In this document: piece by piece, positions 51,760-61,296 of the stretch
Layout of the letters: each line of letters opens with the position of its first letter
Numbering within the stretch: position 1 is the stretch's first letter
NCBI RefSeq assembly: GCF_002077945.1
Contig: NZ_LVYD01000113.1
Location: 1 to 64,000 of the forward strand
From: Niastella vici
GTDB lineage: Bacteria > Bacteroidota > Bacteroidia > Chitinophagales > Chitinophagaceae
Reading direction: 5' to 3'
Length of the DNA stretch: 64,000 nt
Made by a program: the position numbers and the translations under genes
The notes under the pieces: model-generated
What the model saw: only the letters and a program-made list of their open reading frames with translations
The model's database searches: none
Told to the model about the DNA's origin: nothing

Positions 51760-53604
51760 ATGAAAAGATTGTTCTTTCTGCTGTTCGGTTTTTGTAGTTA
51801 TGTTATTGCAGCCGCTTCGCCCGGGAAAATGATAAAAGATGCTATTCAATTGATAGCTGCCCTTAAAAGATCCAATGCCTATATCGAAGATGTTAGCGGA
51901 AACAGGGTATATAATTCTCCTGTTCAAATAACACGGGTATGGGAGAAGGATGTTTGCAGGTTGTGGATTGTGAATAAAGGAGATCACCCTGTTTCGCTCA
52001 ACAATATTGTGTTGTTTGAAGTAGACGGTACATTGCTCAACAGCAATTATAAGATTTACGGCGAGGGGTTCCAGAAACTAACCCAGCTGGGTGGCACACT
52101 CGGCAAGCCCGTATCTCTTGGCGGCTATACCGATGAGGGACATTATAAACTGTCAGGCCCGCACAATATGCCCACGGCTTATGGCATGTTTAATCTCACG
52201 CTTTCAGAAAGATCGCATTTGTTGTTTGGTTTCTCTACCTGCAGGAAGTTTATTGGCCGCATAAGTTTTAATGCTGGCAAAATAATGGTTTCTGTTGATG
52301 GCGAAAACCTGACATTAAAGCCCGGCCAGCGCTTGCAGTTGGAAGATTTTATGTTATCAGCCGGAACCGACAGGAATGCACTGTACGATGCGCTTGCCAG
52401 GCAAATTGCCAAAACGCATAGGCCATTGCTCAATAAACAGGTGCCGGTAGGTTGGTGCTCCTGGTATTGTTATGGCCCCGGGGTTACGCAAAAAGATATA
52501 CAGGAAAACCTGAAAGGATTTGCTACCGAACTTCCTGCGGTAAAATACATCCAGATTGATGACGGCTTTCAACCGTTTATGGGCGATTGGCTCGATGAAA
52601 ACCCGGCATATGGTTCATTAGCCAATACATTAGAGAATATCAGGCAGAACGGCTTCGTACCAGCTATATGGCTGGCTCCCTTTATTGCCGAAAAGAAATC
52701 AAGGCTGTTTCGGGAGCACCCCGACTGGTTTGTAAAAGACAGCAGTGGCCAACCACTTAATTCAGCAACTATTGGGTTTGGCGGCTGGCGCAATGGCCCC
52801 TGGTATGTTCTGGATGGCACACATCCACAGGCACAAGCTTACCTGAAACAGGTGGTAAAAACCATGCGGGAAAAATGGGGTGTGGAATATTTCAAACTCG
52901 ATGCCAATTATTGGGGTGCTATTCATAAAGGGGTTCACTACGATAAAAATGCTACCCGCATCGAAGCATACCGGCAGGGAATGAAAGCCATACTGGAAGC
53001 ATGCGGAACGAATACGGTAGTACTTGGTTGTAATGCGCCTGTTTGGCCTTCGCTGGGCCTCGTTACCTCCTTCCGCACCAGTAATGATGTATTTCGTGAC
53101 TGGAACTCCTTTACATCAACTGGCCGGGAAAACCTCTACCGAGGATGGCAAAATGGAAAACTCTGGTACAATGATCCCGATTGCCTGGTATTGGTTCCGA
53201 ATAATGGTTCAGGAAAAGATGTGCCCCAAAACGAGTATATGTTTCATGCTTCTATTGTTCATGCAGTTGGCGGACTGGTATTGCTGGGCGACAAATATGC
53301 CAATCTTACACCTGCACAATTTGAAGTAATTAAAAAAGAATTACAGCCCACCGGCAAAGGCGCCCAGTTTACTACCGACGAATTTCAAACTGGTATTACC
53401 GATATGGGCAACGAACAATTTTATTATTTCTTGAACTGGGATGATAAAAAAACAGTGACACTCAAAATAAAATTGAAAGGCAGGGCAACGTTAAAAAACT
53501 TTTGGGAAGGAACAGCGCTTGGCGTTCACGAAGGGGAATATGAAGTGAAAGACCTTGCTCCCCGCACGGCAATAGTGATAAAAGCAACGCTTGTAAAAGA
53601 ATAA
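51760..53604 (+). CDS. GH36-family alpha-galactosidase
   Basis: 614 residues, signal peptide (LFFLLFGFCSYVIAA). An N-terminal beta-sandwich (about 30-215) is followed by the (beta/alpha)8 barrel: VGWCSWYCYGPG at about 228, IQIDDGFQ, WLAPF, nucleophile Asp381 in YFKLDANYW, and acid/base Asp443 in RTSNDV. C-terminal beta-domain from about 530. It should release terminal alpha-galactose from oligosaccharides, in the periplasm. Not adjacent to other sugar genes, so target glycan is open. Confidence 0.85.
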   Translation: MKRLFFLLFGFCSYVIAAASPGKMIKDAIQLIAALKRSNAYIEDVSGNRVYNSPVQITRVWEKDVCRLWIVNKGDHPVSLNNIVLFEVDGTLLNSNYKIYGEGFQKLTQLGGTLGKPVSLGGYTDEGHYKLSGPHNMPTAYGMFNLTLSERSHLLFGFSTCRKFIGRISFNAGKIMVSVDGENLTLKPGQRLQLEDFMLSAGTDRNALYDALARQIAKTHRPLLNKQVPVGWCSWYCYGPGVTQKDIQENLKGFATELPAVKYIQIDDGFQPFMGDWLDENPAYGSLANTLENIRQNGFVPAIWLAPFIAEKKSRLFREHPDWFVKDSSGQPLNSATIGFGGWRNGPWYVLDGTHPQAQAYLKQVVKTMREKWGVEYFKLDANYWGAIHKGVHYDKNATRIEAYRQGMKAILEACGTNTVVLGCNAPVWPSLGLVTSFRTSNDVFRDWNSFTSTGRENLYRGWQNGKLWYNDPDCLVLVPNNGSGKDVPQNEYMFHASIVHAVGGLVLLGDKYANLTPAQFEVIKKELQPTGKGAQFTTDEFQTGITDMGNEQFYYFLNWDDKKTVTLKIKLKGRATLKNFWEGTALGVHEGEYEVKDLAPRTAIVIKATLVKE

Positions 53605-53629
53605 ACGCCATCAGATCATATTGAAAAAA

Positions 53630-53695
53630 GGCACAAACGCCCCCCGGATTGTCGTTTTACCCCCCTGCAAGTGCGGTGAGGGCGGTTTAGATTTG
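53630..53695 (+). promoter_or_regulatory. Candidate operator and -7 box before the DHFR/RibD-like gene
   Basis: GGCACAAACGCCCC (53630-53643) and GTCGTTTTACCCCC (53651-53664) lie 21 bp apart, and a TAGATTTG box follows at 53688-53695, 24 bp after the second repeat and 20 bp before the ATG at 53716. The second half-site resembles GTCCATTTTGCCCC of the GlxA-type promoter at 11 of 14 bases; the first is weaker. Layout matches the other AraC-type sites in this window. Confidence 0.4.
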
Positions 53696-53715
53696 TGGAA
53701 ACAACTCTATTAGTT

Positions 53716-54294
53716 ATGCGAAAGTTAAAAATGAAAATGTCAATGTCGCTCGACGGTTTTGTTGCCGGAGCCAATGGGGAAATGGACTGGGTCTTCAAGA
53801 CGGGGGATGAGCAATCGAAGGCCTGGTCTGTTGGGCAAATCAGGGAGGCAGGGCTGATTATCATGGGCAGAAAGTCGTTTGAGAGTATGGCGCCTTACTG
53901 GATCACCGCAACCGATGAATTTTCCGTGCCAATGAACGAGATACCCAAAGCCGTTTTTACCCAAAAAGGATTTAAGGGCATTGATCCGGGGCATGAGCAA
54001 ACACCCGCCGCAGCTTCCTGGGCAAATGCGCAGGTCTTTAACGGCGATCTTGCCGGGGCGATCAGGGAACTCAAAGCCGGGGAAGGAAAACCGATCACAG
54101 CCATTGGCGGCGCCGGCTTCATGCGGAACCTGATAGCCACAGGGCTTGTCGACGAATTCCATCTGGCTATCCATCCGGTGGTATTGGGAGCCGGATTGCC
54201 GATCTTTAATAGTTGTACAATTCCTTTCTACCTGAAGTTGGTCGATGTAAAGGCTTTCCCGAAAGGGACCACCGTACACACTTACGGGATATGA
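53716..54294 (+). CDS. Dihydrofolate reductase / RibD C-terminal family protein
   Basis: 192 residues from the ATG at 53716 (MRKLKMKMSMSL); a GTG 21 bp upstream coincides with the -7 box and is unlikely. The RibD_C/DHFR fold is visible: MSMSLDGFVAGANGEMDWVF, GLIIMGRKSFESM, VFTQKGF, KPITAIGGAGFMRNLIATGLVDEFHLAIHPVVLGAGLPIF. NADPH-dependent reductase of unknown substrate; the riboflavin role is unlikely because no other rib gene is near. Confidence 0.85.
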   Translation: MRKLKMKMSMSLDGFVAGANGEMDWVFKTGDEQSKAWSVGQIREAGLIIMGRKSFESMAPYWITATDEFSVPMNEIPKAVFTQKGFKGIDPGHEQTPAAASWANAQVFNGDLAGAIRELKAGEGKPITAIGGAGFMRNLIATGLVDEFHLAIHPVVLGAGLPIFNSCTIPFYLKLVDVKAFPKGTTVHTYGI

Positions 54295-54331
54295 GGTTTA
54301 TGGAATATCCGGGTTTGCGCATCTACGTCAG

Positions 54332-55246
54332 ATGCAAAAATATCTTTTTACAACACTTGCTTTTTGGGGATTAATGGCCAGTACAGGCAAATGCCAGTCT
54401 ATTGATACATCGGTAGATGTTGGTGGTTACCGGCTCCATTTTCACATCCTGAAGGGACAAGGAATGCCGATCCTGTTTGAAGCCGGAAGTGGGGACGATG
54501 GAAGCATGTTTGAGATTATTTTGAAGCCAATAGCTGATATTACGCACGCAACACTGATAACCTATGGCCGATCTGGTTTTGGGAAAAGCGAACTGGATAC
54601 CTCGAATCAGGACCTAAATAAACATGGAATTATACATGGTATGGAAGGACTGGAAACAGGCCTTAAAAAATTGGGCTATAACGGAAACATCATGCTGATT
54701 GCCGCTTCCTTCGGTGGTTTTTATGCAACGCTTTATGCTGCAAGACACCCTGCTACGGTAAAAGCGGCTGTATTGATCGATGCCAATCATGTTTGCTGGT
54801 TTACAGATGCCTGGGTCGAAGACCAAATGAAAGAAAGAATAAGGGATTCGGCAATTACAAAAAATAAGGACCTGGCTATGTACTACCAGTCTTTAAATCT
54901 CCAAAATATAGTTGAGCTCCTGAAAAAAAAGCCTTTTCCGGCAACCATCCCGGTCATTGATCTGGTTTCGGAAAATAATTTCCCTGATTCGGTAATGGCT
55001 GCTAGATGGAGAAGCTGTCACAGGCAATTTGCAGCTGCCCAGCCTAACCGGCAGGGCATTACTGCTTATGGATGCGGGCATGTTATTTTTAGAGATAATC
55101 CCTCCCTTGTCATCAATGCCATTGTAAAAGAGTATGCCGGCACGCTGAATAAAGAACAAGGCTATGAAATAATGAAGCGGTTTCTTTCCTATAGCCTTGA
55201 AGCAGCCAATAAAAAGCCCCTTCCTCCTCCTACTGCCCCTCACTAA
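54332..55246 (+). CDS. Alpha/beta hydrolase, secreted
   Basis: 304 residues with a signal peptide (LAFWGLMASTGKC; the Cys at about 21 could also be a lipid site). Core: ILFEAGSGDDGSM near the oxyanion loop, TYGRSGFGKSE, nucleophile Ser126 in AASFGG, AAVLIDANH, IPVIDLV, and YGCGHVIF with the probable catalytic His. Substrate unknown. Follows the reductase by 37 bp, so a two-gene unit is likely. Confidence 0.85.
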   Translation: MQKYLFTTLAFWGLMASTGKCQSIDTSVDVGGYRLHFHILKGQGMPILFEAGSGDDGSMFEIILKPIADITHATLITYGRSGFGKSELDTSNQDLNKHGIIHGMEGLETGLKKLGYNGNIMLIAASFGGFYATLYAARHPATVKAAVLIDANHVCWFTDAWVEDQMKERIRDSAITKNKDLAMYYQSLNLQNIVELLKKKPFPATIPVIDLVSENNFPDSVMAARWRSCHRQFAAAQPNRQGITAYGCGHVIFRDNPSLVINAIVKEYAGTLNKEQGYEIMKRFLSYSLEAANKKPLPPPTAPH

Positions 55247-55441
55247 TTCAGTGAGGACGGTACCCAATGTCAGTGTTTCACCATCCTGAATTACCGGCGA
55301 CATATATGGTTTTTTTCAGACATATTATGCACCTATGAAATAATTTCAGCTATCAGGGGAAAAAAAATTCCCCTGCAATAGTCCTAAATACTTCTTCAGC
55401 CTTCTATATAGTTATACGGCGCAAAATCGTTAGGCTATAGA

Positions 55442-58069
55442 ATGAAAAAGATCAGATCAATTACGGCTATTGTTCTCCTTATCCTACTGCAGACTGTTAG
55501 TATATACGGGCAGGATATGAGTAAGATAACAATCAGCCTTGAATTGCATAATGCTACCCTGGAGGAGGCTTTTCTCAAAATAGAACAGGCAACTCCTTTT
55601 AAATTCAATTACAGATCCGGAGACATAAAGGGTATTCGTAATTTAAACTATTCGCAGCGGCAGGTTTCCGTAAAAAAGATCCTGGACGATCTGTTATCCC
55701 GCACTTCATTGCGGTACGAACAGATGCAGTATTATATAATAATCAAAAAAAACAATAAACAGGCCGCACAGCAGGTAACGGTATTTGGGTTTGCAAAATC
55801 AGCCCATTCCGGCGAAACATTACAGGGTGCTTCCGTACAGGTATCGGGCAGTAATACCTGGTCAACGATCACCAATGCCTATGGTTTTTATTCGGTAACC
55901 CTTCCGGCCGGATCGTACCGGTTAAGTTGTTCCTATGTTGGTTACCGCGATTTTGATCAGGTAATTGATTGCAGCCAAACTTTTCAAAACAATATTGAGC
56001 TGGGTGTTAAAGAAGATAATAACCTGCAACCAATTACGGTGTATACCGCTGCAAAAAAAAGTAATATAAGAAAAGCCATTACCGGCAATCATCATTTAAC
56101 CATCACCGAGATCAAAAAAATGGCCATGATCGGCGGGGAACCGGATGTGCTGAAAAGCCTGCAGTTCTTACCCGGCATACAAACTTCGCATGAAGGCACC
56201 ACCAATTTATCGGTGAGGGGTGGATCGTATGATCAAAACCTCATCCTGCTCGATGAAGCCCCGGTATATAATCCCACGCATGTGCTTGGTTTCTTTTCAG
56301 CCTTTAATACAGACGCACTGAAAGATGTGTCCATTTATAAGGGCGTATTTCCAGCCCAGTTTGGCGGCCGCTTATCTTCAGTGATCGACATCAGGATGAA
56401 AGAAGGCAATAACCGGCAGCATATAGTTACCGGTGGTATAGGCGTGCTGGCAAGCCGGTTAACCTGGGAGGGGCCAATCAAAAAAGATAAGTCTTCGTTT
56501 ATGCTTTCGGGCAGGTACAGCAATATAGGCGTATTGTTGAACAGGAAGTTTGTTGCAAAACGGTTTAAGATCAATTCAAACAATAACAGGATGGCCTATT
56601 ATGACCTGAATGCAAAATTCAATACCACTATAGGCAAAAAAGACAGGCTGTATTTGTCGGCTTACACGGGGCACGACAATTTTTTCATGGACCTGATCGA
56701 CAAATCTGACGGTATGAAATGGGGAAATACGACCGTTTCGGGCAGGTGGAACCATGTTTTCAATCCGGGTTTGTTTGCCAACACCTCGTTGCTGTACAGT
56801 AATTATAATTACTCCTATTATTCAACAGACGTTACTAAAGATTTTAACTGGAAAGCCAGGCTGCAGGAAATAACGGCCAAAACAGACTTTGACTGGATGA
56901 TCAATACCAGTAACCAGGTAAAGTTTGGGGCTGGTATCACCTGGCAGAATGTATTGCCTGGCAAAATAGTTCCCACCGGCGACAGCACTACCGCAAAAGC
57001 CATATCGCTGAAAGACCGCAGCTCGGCACAGTTGTTTGCCTATATCAGCAATGATCAGAAAATAGGCAACCGGATCAATCTTTCTTACGGAATGCGGGCA
57101 ACCGGTTTTGCGGCTTTGGGCGATGCTATGGTGTATCGTTATAATGCAGATACATCGGCTGTTATTGACAGCACCTGGTACCCCAAAGGAAAGATCATTT
57201 CGTCGTACATTGGCCTTGAACCAAGAATTACGGCAGCCGTATTAATATCCAATACCGGTTCCCTGAAATTATCCTATGGCCGCAATTATCAGTACCAGCA
57301 CCTGTTAACCAATTCTTCGGTAGGGTTACCAACCGATATCTGGTTGCCCTCTGATACTTATTTCAAACCACAATATACCGACCAGTTTGCAGCAGGTGTA
57401 TACAAGACCCTGCAGAATGAAACCTGGGAAGCCAGCATGGAATTATATTACCGGCAGTCGTATAATATCATTGATTTCAGGGATAATGCAGAAGTGTTCA
57501 TGAATAATAAAATTGAAACACAGATATTGACCGGAAAAGCAAAGGGGTATGGCGCAGAATGGCTGATAAAAAAGAACAAAGGGGCATCAACCGGGTGGAT
57601 AAGCTATACCTGGTCGAAGGCATTGCGTAATATTAAAGGGATCAATAACAATGAGTGGTACCCGCCCACCTACGATCACCGGCACAATATCTCCGTGGTA
57701 TTCCTTCACAAAATAAATCAAAGATTAAGTATCTCCGGTAACTGGATCTACCGCAGCGGCGGGCGCACTACCATGCCCAAAGGGTCTTACATTTATAACG
57801 GGGTGAGGTATGTTTTTTACGGAAAAAGGAACGGGTATGTAATGCCAGCCAGTCACCGGCTCGATGTAAGCCTTATATGGCAAAATAAAATAAAACCGCA
57901 AAGACGGTGGCAGGGCGAATGGGTCTTTAGCATTTATAATGTGTACAACAGGCAAAACGTGTTTGCCCTGTATGTTAGCCAGGACCGGTTCTATACCGGC
58001 CTTTCAACAGCCAGTCAGGTTTCCCTCGTTGGCTTTTTGCCATCAATCACTTACAACTTTAAATTCTAA
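55442..58069 (+). CDS. TonB-dependent receptor with STN domain, partner of DUF4249 lipoprotein
   Basis: 875 residues. Signal peptide (IVLLILLQTVSIYGQ), STN domain (about 30-103, LEEAFLKIEQATPFKFNYRSG), CarboxypepD_reg-like domain (about 118-195), plug (PDVLKSLQFLPGIQTS, LSVRGGSYDQNLILLDEAPV, GFFSAFNTD) and barrel ending in ITYNFKF. It lacks nearby sigma and FecR genes, so its STN domain would have to signal through a distant pair or is a relic of such regulation. The DUF4249 gene follows by 19 bp. Confidence 0.9.
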   Translation: MKKIRSITAIVLLILLQTVSIYGQDMSKITISLELHNATLEEAFLKIEQATPFKFNYRSGDIKGIRNLNYSQRQVSVKKILDDLLSRTSLRYEQMQYYIIIKKNNKQAAQQVTVFGFAKSAHSGETLQGASVQVSGSNTWSTITNAYGFYSVTLPAGSYRLSCSYVGYRDFDQVIDCSQTFQNNIELGVKEDNNLQPITVYTAAKKSNIRKAITGNHHLTITEIKKMAMIGGEPDVLKSLQFLPGIQTSHEGTTNLSVRGGSYDQNLILLDEAPVYNPTHVLGFFSAFNTDALKDVSIYKGVFPAQFGGRLSSVIDIRMKEGNNRQHIVTGGIGVLASRLTWEGPIKKDKSSFMLSGRYSNIGVLLNRKFVAKRFKINSNNNRMAYYDLNAKFNTTIGKKDRLYLSAYTGHDNFFMDLIDKSDGMKWGNTTVSGRWNHVFNPGLFANTSLLYSNYNYSYYSTDVTKDFNWKARLQEITAKTDFDWMINTSNQVKFGAGITWQNVLPGKIVPTGDSTTAKAISLKDRSSAQLFAYISNDQKIGNRINLSYGMRATGFAALGDAMVYRYNADTSAVIDSTWYPKGKIISSYIGLEPRITAAVLISNTGSLKLSYGRNYQYQHLLTNSSVGLPTDIWLPSDTYFKPQYTDQFAAGVYKTLQNETWEASMELYYRQSYNIIDFRDNAEVFMNNKIETQILTGKAKGYGAEWLIKKNKGASTGWISYTWSKALRNIKGINNNEWYPPTYDHRHNISVVFLHKINQRLSISGNWIYRSGGRTTMPKGSYIYNGVRYVFYGKRNGYVMPASHRLDVSLIWQNKIKPQRRWQGEWVFSIYNVYNRQNVFALYVSQDRFYTGLSTASQVSLVGFLPSITYNFKF

Positions 58070-58088
58070 ATTTTTAATAATAGTTCTT

Positions 58089-59072
58089 ATGCTTACAAGA
58101 TCTTTTTTGTTGTTCATTCTTTTATTAATGGTGGCAGGATGCACTAAAGAAACTGAAATCAAACTCGATAAAACGGAACCATTGATCGTTATTGACGCAA
58201 GAATAAGCGATCTGCAAGGCCCTTACTATGTTCGGGTAACAAGATCAACCAATGAAATAGCCAGCGTTCCCCATTGGTGGAAATCGTCTGACGATACAGC
58301 ATTGGCAGTAAAAGGGGCCCAGGTGATTATATGGGATGATATGGGCGTATCAGACACCCTGAAACCAAGTGTTTATAGAAACCCACCGCGATTTAATTAT
58401 TTTATGCTCAATGGCAAGCTTGATTCTTTTAAGCAGGATTACCAGAATGAATTTTTAACCAATGACCTTGGGTATTATGAAACAACAAAAATGCAGGGTA
58501 TTGCGGGGCATACTTATCACCTGAAGGTAGTGGTTGACAATAAAGAATACCAGGCTTCGGCCTATATGCCTTTTGTACCGGCGCTCGATTCCGCTGTATT
58601 AAAAGGCCCTATCGCTTCCGCTTCATGGGATAAATATACCCTGCCCTTTGTATATTTTAAGGAACCCCAACAGGAAACAAATTATTACCTGTTACAACAT
58701 AACAATATTGGCGACTATCCCCATGATAACCCATACGGAAGCCGTGTGTTATCTACCCGTACGCCATTCTATGTTATAGACGATAAAACATTGCCGCCGT
58801 ATGTAAATGGCCAGGTGGTGTGGGAAACCGAATCAACCCATAATCCATTTGGGTATCATCAAAATTATATTATGCCTGGCGAGGCAGTACAGGTACGACT
58901 GTCTTCTTTAACCAAAGAGGCATATGACTATTACAGGGTATTAACCAGTCAATTCGAGGACGATGGCAATGTGTATAAACCAATGCCCGCCTCGGCAAAG
59001 GGAAATTTCAGCAATAATGCATTGGGATTATTTTACGCCACCAGCGTTTCGTATAAACTGATATTACCCTGA
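58089..59072 (+). CDS. DUF4249-family lipoprotein
   Basis: 327 residues from the ATG at 58089, giving a lipoprotein signal (LLFILLLMVAGC, Cys17, TKETE). The frame is open further upstream into the receptor gene, but that part is not a credible start. DUF4249 pattern: LDKTEPLIVIDARISDLQGPYYVRVTRS, GIAGHTYHLKVVVDNKEYQASAYMPFVP, ending LGLFYATSVSYKLILP. These proteins regularly follow TonB receptors in Bacteroidota and are thought to sit on the outer membrane with them. Its stop is 4 bp from the stop of the convergent PAP2 gene. Confidence 0.88.
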   Translation: MLTRSFLLFILLLMVAGCTKETEIKLDKTEPLIVIDARISDLQGPYYVRVTRSTNEIASVPHWWKSSDDTALAVKGAQVIIWDDMGVSDTLKPSVYRNPPRFNYFMLNGKLDSFKQDYQNEFLTNDLGYYETTKMQGIAGHTYHLKVVVDNKEYQASAYMPFVPALDSAVLKGPIASASWDKYTLPFVYFKEPQQETNYYLLQHNNIGDYPHDNPYGSRVLSTRTPFYVIDDKTLPPYVNGQVVWETESTHNPFGYHQNYIMPGEAVQVRLSSLTKEAYDYYRVLTSQFEDDGNVYKPMPASAKGNFSNNALGLFYATSVSYKLILP

Positions 59073-59076
59073 GCAA

Positions 59077-59724
59077 TTAATCTGTCAACTTTATAAATAC
59101 AGCCGCGATCGCCAGCCAGCACAAGGCAACACAGGCGCCTGCAACTACATCGGATAAATAATGTACATGCAGGTATACCCTGCTCATGCCTATGACACAG
59201 GCATACAGGAACAGGAAAATAGTTGCAGTCAGTTTTGTGATAAAAGGCCATTTTATTTTCCAGGTTATCCAGGCCAGTATGCCGCAAAGCGTAAAAGTGC
59301 CCAGGGTATGCCCGCTGGGAAAACTATAGCTGATCACATAATCGAAATGAGGCGGTAATGGCCGCGGCCGGTGAAAGATTTTTTTTAACAGCCAGCTCCA
59401 TAAAAAAGGGGCACTGGCAACTACAACCAACTGTATAGCCTGGCGTTTAAAATTATTACGGAGTAAATAATAAAAGATCAATAAATAAACAGCGATCAGA
59501 AACGCGTCTGATCCACCACGTGTAACCACTAACGCGATTGTAGTATGTGCCGGTGTGATCCATGGCCGTAAAAATTGAAAAGCAAGGGTGTCGAACCAAT
59601 CCTTTTTTTCAATAACCACCTCCTGTGCCAGCCATACAAACAGCCAGCCACTTATTAATGCTAATGCTGCCAGCACGAAAACGTGCCGGTAAAGTAGCTT
59701 TTTGTGTGCCTGGTCGATTGCCAT
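59077..59724 (-). CDS. PAP2-family phosphatase
   Basis: 215 residues from the ATG at 59724 (a TTG six codons upstream is weaker). About six membrane segments and all three PAP2 motifs: KKIFHRPRP, SFPSGHT and SRVYLHVHYLSDVV. It dephosphorylates a lipid such as phosphatidic acid, undecaprenyl pyrophosphate or lipid A in the inner membrane. Which lipid cannot be told. Confidence 0.9.
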   Translation of the reverse strand: MAIDQAHKKLLYRHVFVLAALALISGWLFVWLAQEVVIEKKDWFDTLAFQFLRPWITPAHTTIALVVTRGGSDAFLIAVYLLIFYYLLRNNFKRQAIQLVVVASAPFLWSWLLKKIFHRPRPLPPHFDYVISYSFPSGHTLGTFTLCGILAWITWKIKWPFITKLTATIFLFLYACVIGMSRVYLHVHYLSDVVAGACVALCWLAIAAVFIKLTD

Positions 59725-59829
59725 ATGAGAGTCAATGTACAAACTTATCTGAAATAATTACCGATAATGTTATTCAGTATAAACCACGTTTTTCACTTCT
59801 TAAATAAACTTTTTTTAAACATTAATTTT

Positions 59830-61134
59830 ATGAAATCGAGTGTGTCTTTATTTTGTTTGGGTTTAACAATTTTAACAAGCGCCTGTCATAAAAAGGATAA
59901 CAATGACGGCTATACCTATGGTGTAAACTGGCAACAAATGCTGGGTGGAACCAATTGGGATGGCGCAAATGATGCGAAAAAAACAGCCGACGGCGGGCTT
60001 ATTGTTACCGGCTATTCAAAAAGTGCCGACGGTGATCTAACCGGCAATAAGGGCGCAGAAGATATCTTAGTGGCGAAGCTCGACGCCTCGGGCAACAGGC
60101 AATGGGTTAAAAATTTTGGCGGCTCGGCTGCTGATAACGGTAACGCTGTTGTAACCACCCCCGATGGCGGTTATCTTATAGCAGGAACCACGCAAAGTTC
60201 AGATGGCGATATCCCTTCGAACCAGGGAAACTCCGATTTCGTGATCCTGAAACTCGATGCTTCGGGAAATAAATCGTGGGTTAAAACCTATGGCAGCTCA
60301 AAGCTGGAAGAAACCACTTCTATTATCTCAACGCTTGATGGGGGGTATTTGCTGTTGGGAAGTACTACCAGTACAGATGGAATTGCAACCGGCAATCATG
60401 GCGGCAGTGATATCATGCTCATTAAGCTCAACGAATCGGGCGATAAGCAGTGGGTAAAACTGTTGGGCGGCTCATTAAACGAATTGCCTGGTCAAATATT
60501 AGCAACTGCCGATGGCGGATATATGCTTTGCGGGTCAAGTGAAAGCAAAGATGGCGACATCAGCAATAATAAGGGTGGTTTTGATTATCTGTTAATGAAA
60601 CTGGATGCTTCTGCCAACAAGGTATGGGATAAAACTTACGGCGGCTCAGGTTCTGACTATGCCCGTGGTTTAACAGTTCCTTACAACAACGAATACGTGC
60701 TCACCGGAAATACGAACAGCACAAATGGCGACGTTGGTTACTACCATGGTGGCGCTTCAGATATCTGGGTTGTTTATGCAGGCGCATCAGGAACAAAACT
60801 GTGGGAGAGAACTTTTGGGGGACCACAGGAAGATTTCTCCTCCTGCATTACCCCTGGCACTGATGGCAGGTTCATTGTTGGGGGCTTCTCAAACAGCAAG
60901 GAAGGCGAAACCGATAACAACAAAGGTGGCTATGATCTGTTATTCCTCAACTTAACTATTAACGGCACCCTGGCGCCCAGCTCATTTGGCGGCTCCCTGA
61001 GCGATCAATCGGCTGCCATTATTCCAGTTGGCAACCGCACGTATGTGGTGGCCGGCCATTCAGGCAGTACAGATGGTGATTTTAGCGGCAATCATGGAAA
61101 TGAAGACGCATTTTTAATGAAACTGGGCTTGTAA
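59830..61134 (+). CDS. Lipoprotein with about seven beta-propeller-like repeats
   Basis: 434 residues from the ATG at 59830, which gives a lipoprotein signal (LFCLGLTILTSAC, Cys17, HKKDN); an ATG 63 bp upstream is less likely. Seven or so repeats of about 55 residues: W.. GG.. D.A..... DGGyiv.G.s.S.DGD...N.G..D.l..KLDASGN, interrupted by divergent copies. Such repeats form beta-propellers at the cell surface. Function unknown. Confidence 0.8.
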   Translation: MKSSVSLFCLGLTILTSACHKKDNNDGYTYGVNWQQMLGGTNWDGANDAKKTADGGLIVTGYSKSADGDLTGNKGAEDILVAKLDASGNRQWVKNFGGSAADNGNAVVTTPDGGYLIAGTTQSSDGDIPSNQGNSDFVILKLDASGNKSWVKTYGSSKLEETTSIISTLDGGYLLLGSTTSTDGIATGNHGGSDIMLIKLNESGDKQWVKLLGGSLNELPGQILATADGGYMLCGSSESKDGDISNNKGGFDYLLMKLDASANKVWDKTYGGSGSDYARGLTVPYNNEYVLTGNTNSTNGDVGYYHGGASDIWVVYAGASGTKLWERTFGGPQEDFSSCITPGTDGRFIVGGFSNSKEGETDNNKGGYDLLFLNLTINGTLAPSSFGGSLSDQSAAIIPVGNRTYVVAGHSGSTDGDFSGNHGNEDAFLMKLGL

Positions 61135-61296
61135 ATGGTAAGCACACGGGAACGGTCAGTTGTATCAAAAACAAACGTTGCCATGTATCGGAAACGAACA
61201 GCCTTATAGTTTGAAGATCTGTAATTAATTGGCGGTCAAAACAGTAATTACCTGGCATATTTTTTCTATGCCAATACCTGTTGCTATCCAATTATT

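Noticed and set aside
53740-54279. A 179-codon minus-strand open frame
   Set aside because: It is antisense to the DHFR/RibD-like gene, which has a clear family pattern; the antisense product does not.
57939-58088. Extended N-terminus for the DUF4249 protein
   Set aside because: It overlaps the TonB receptor coding sequence and hides the lipoprotein signal that starts at 58089.
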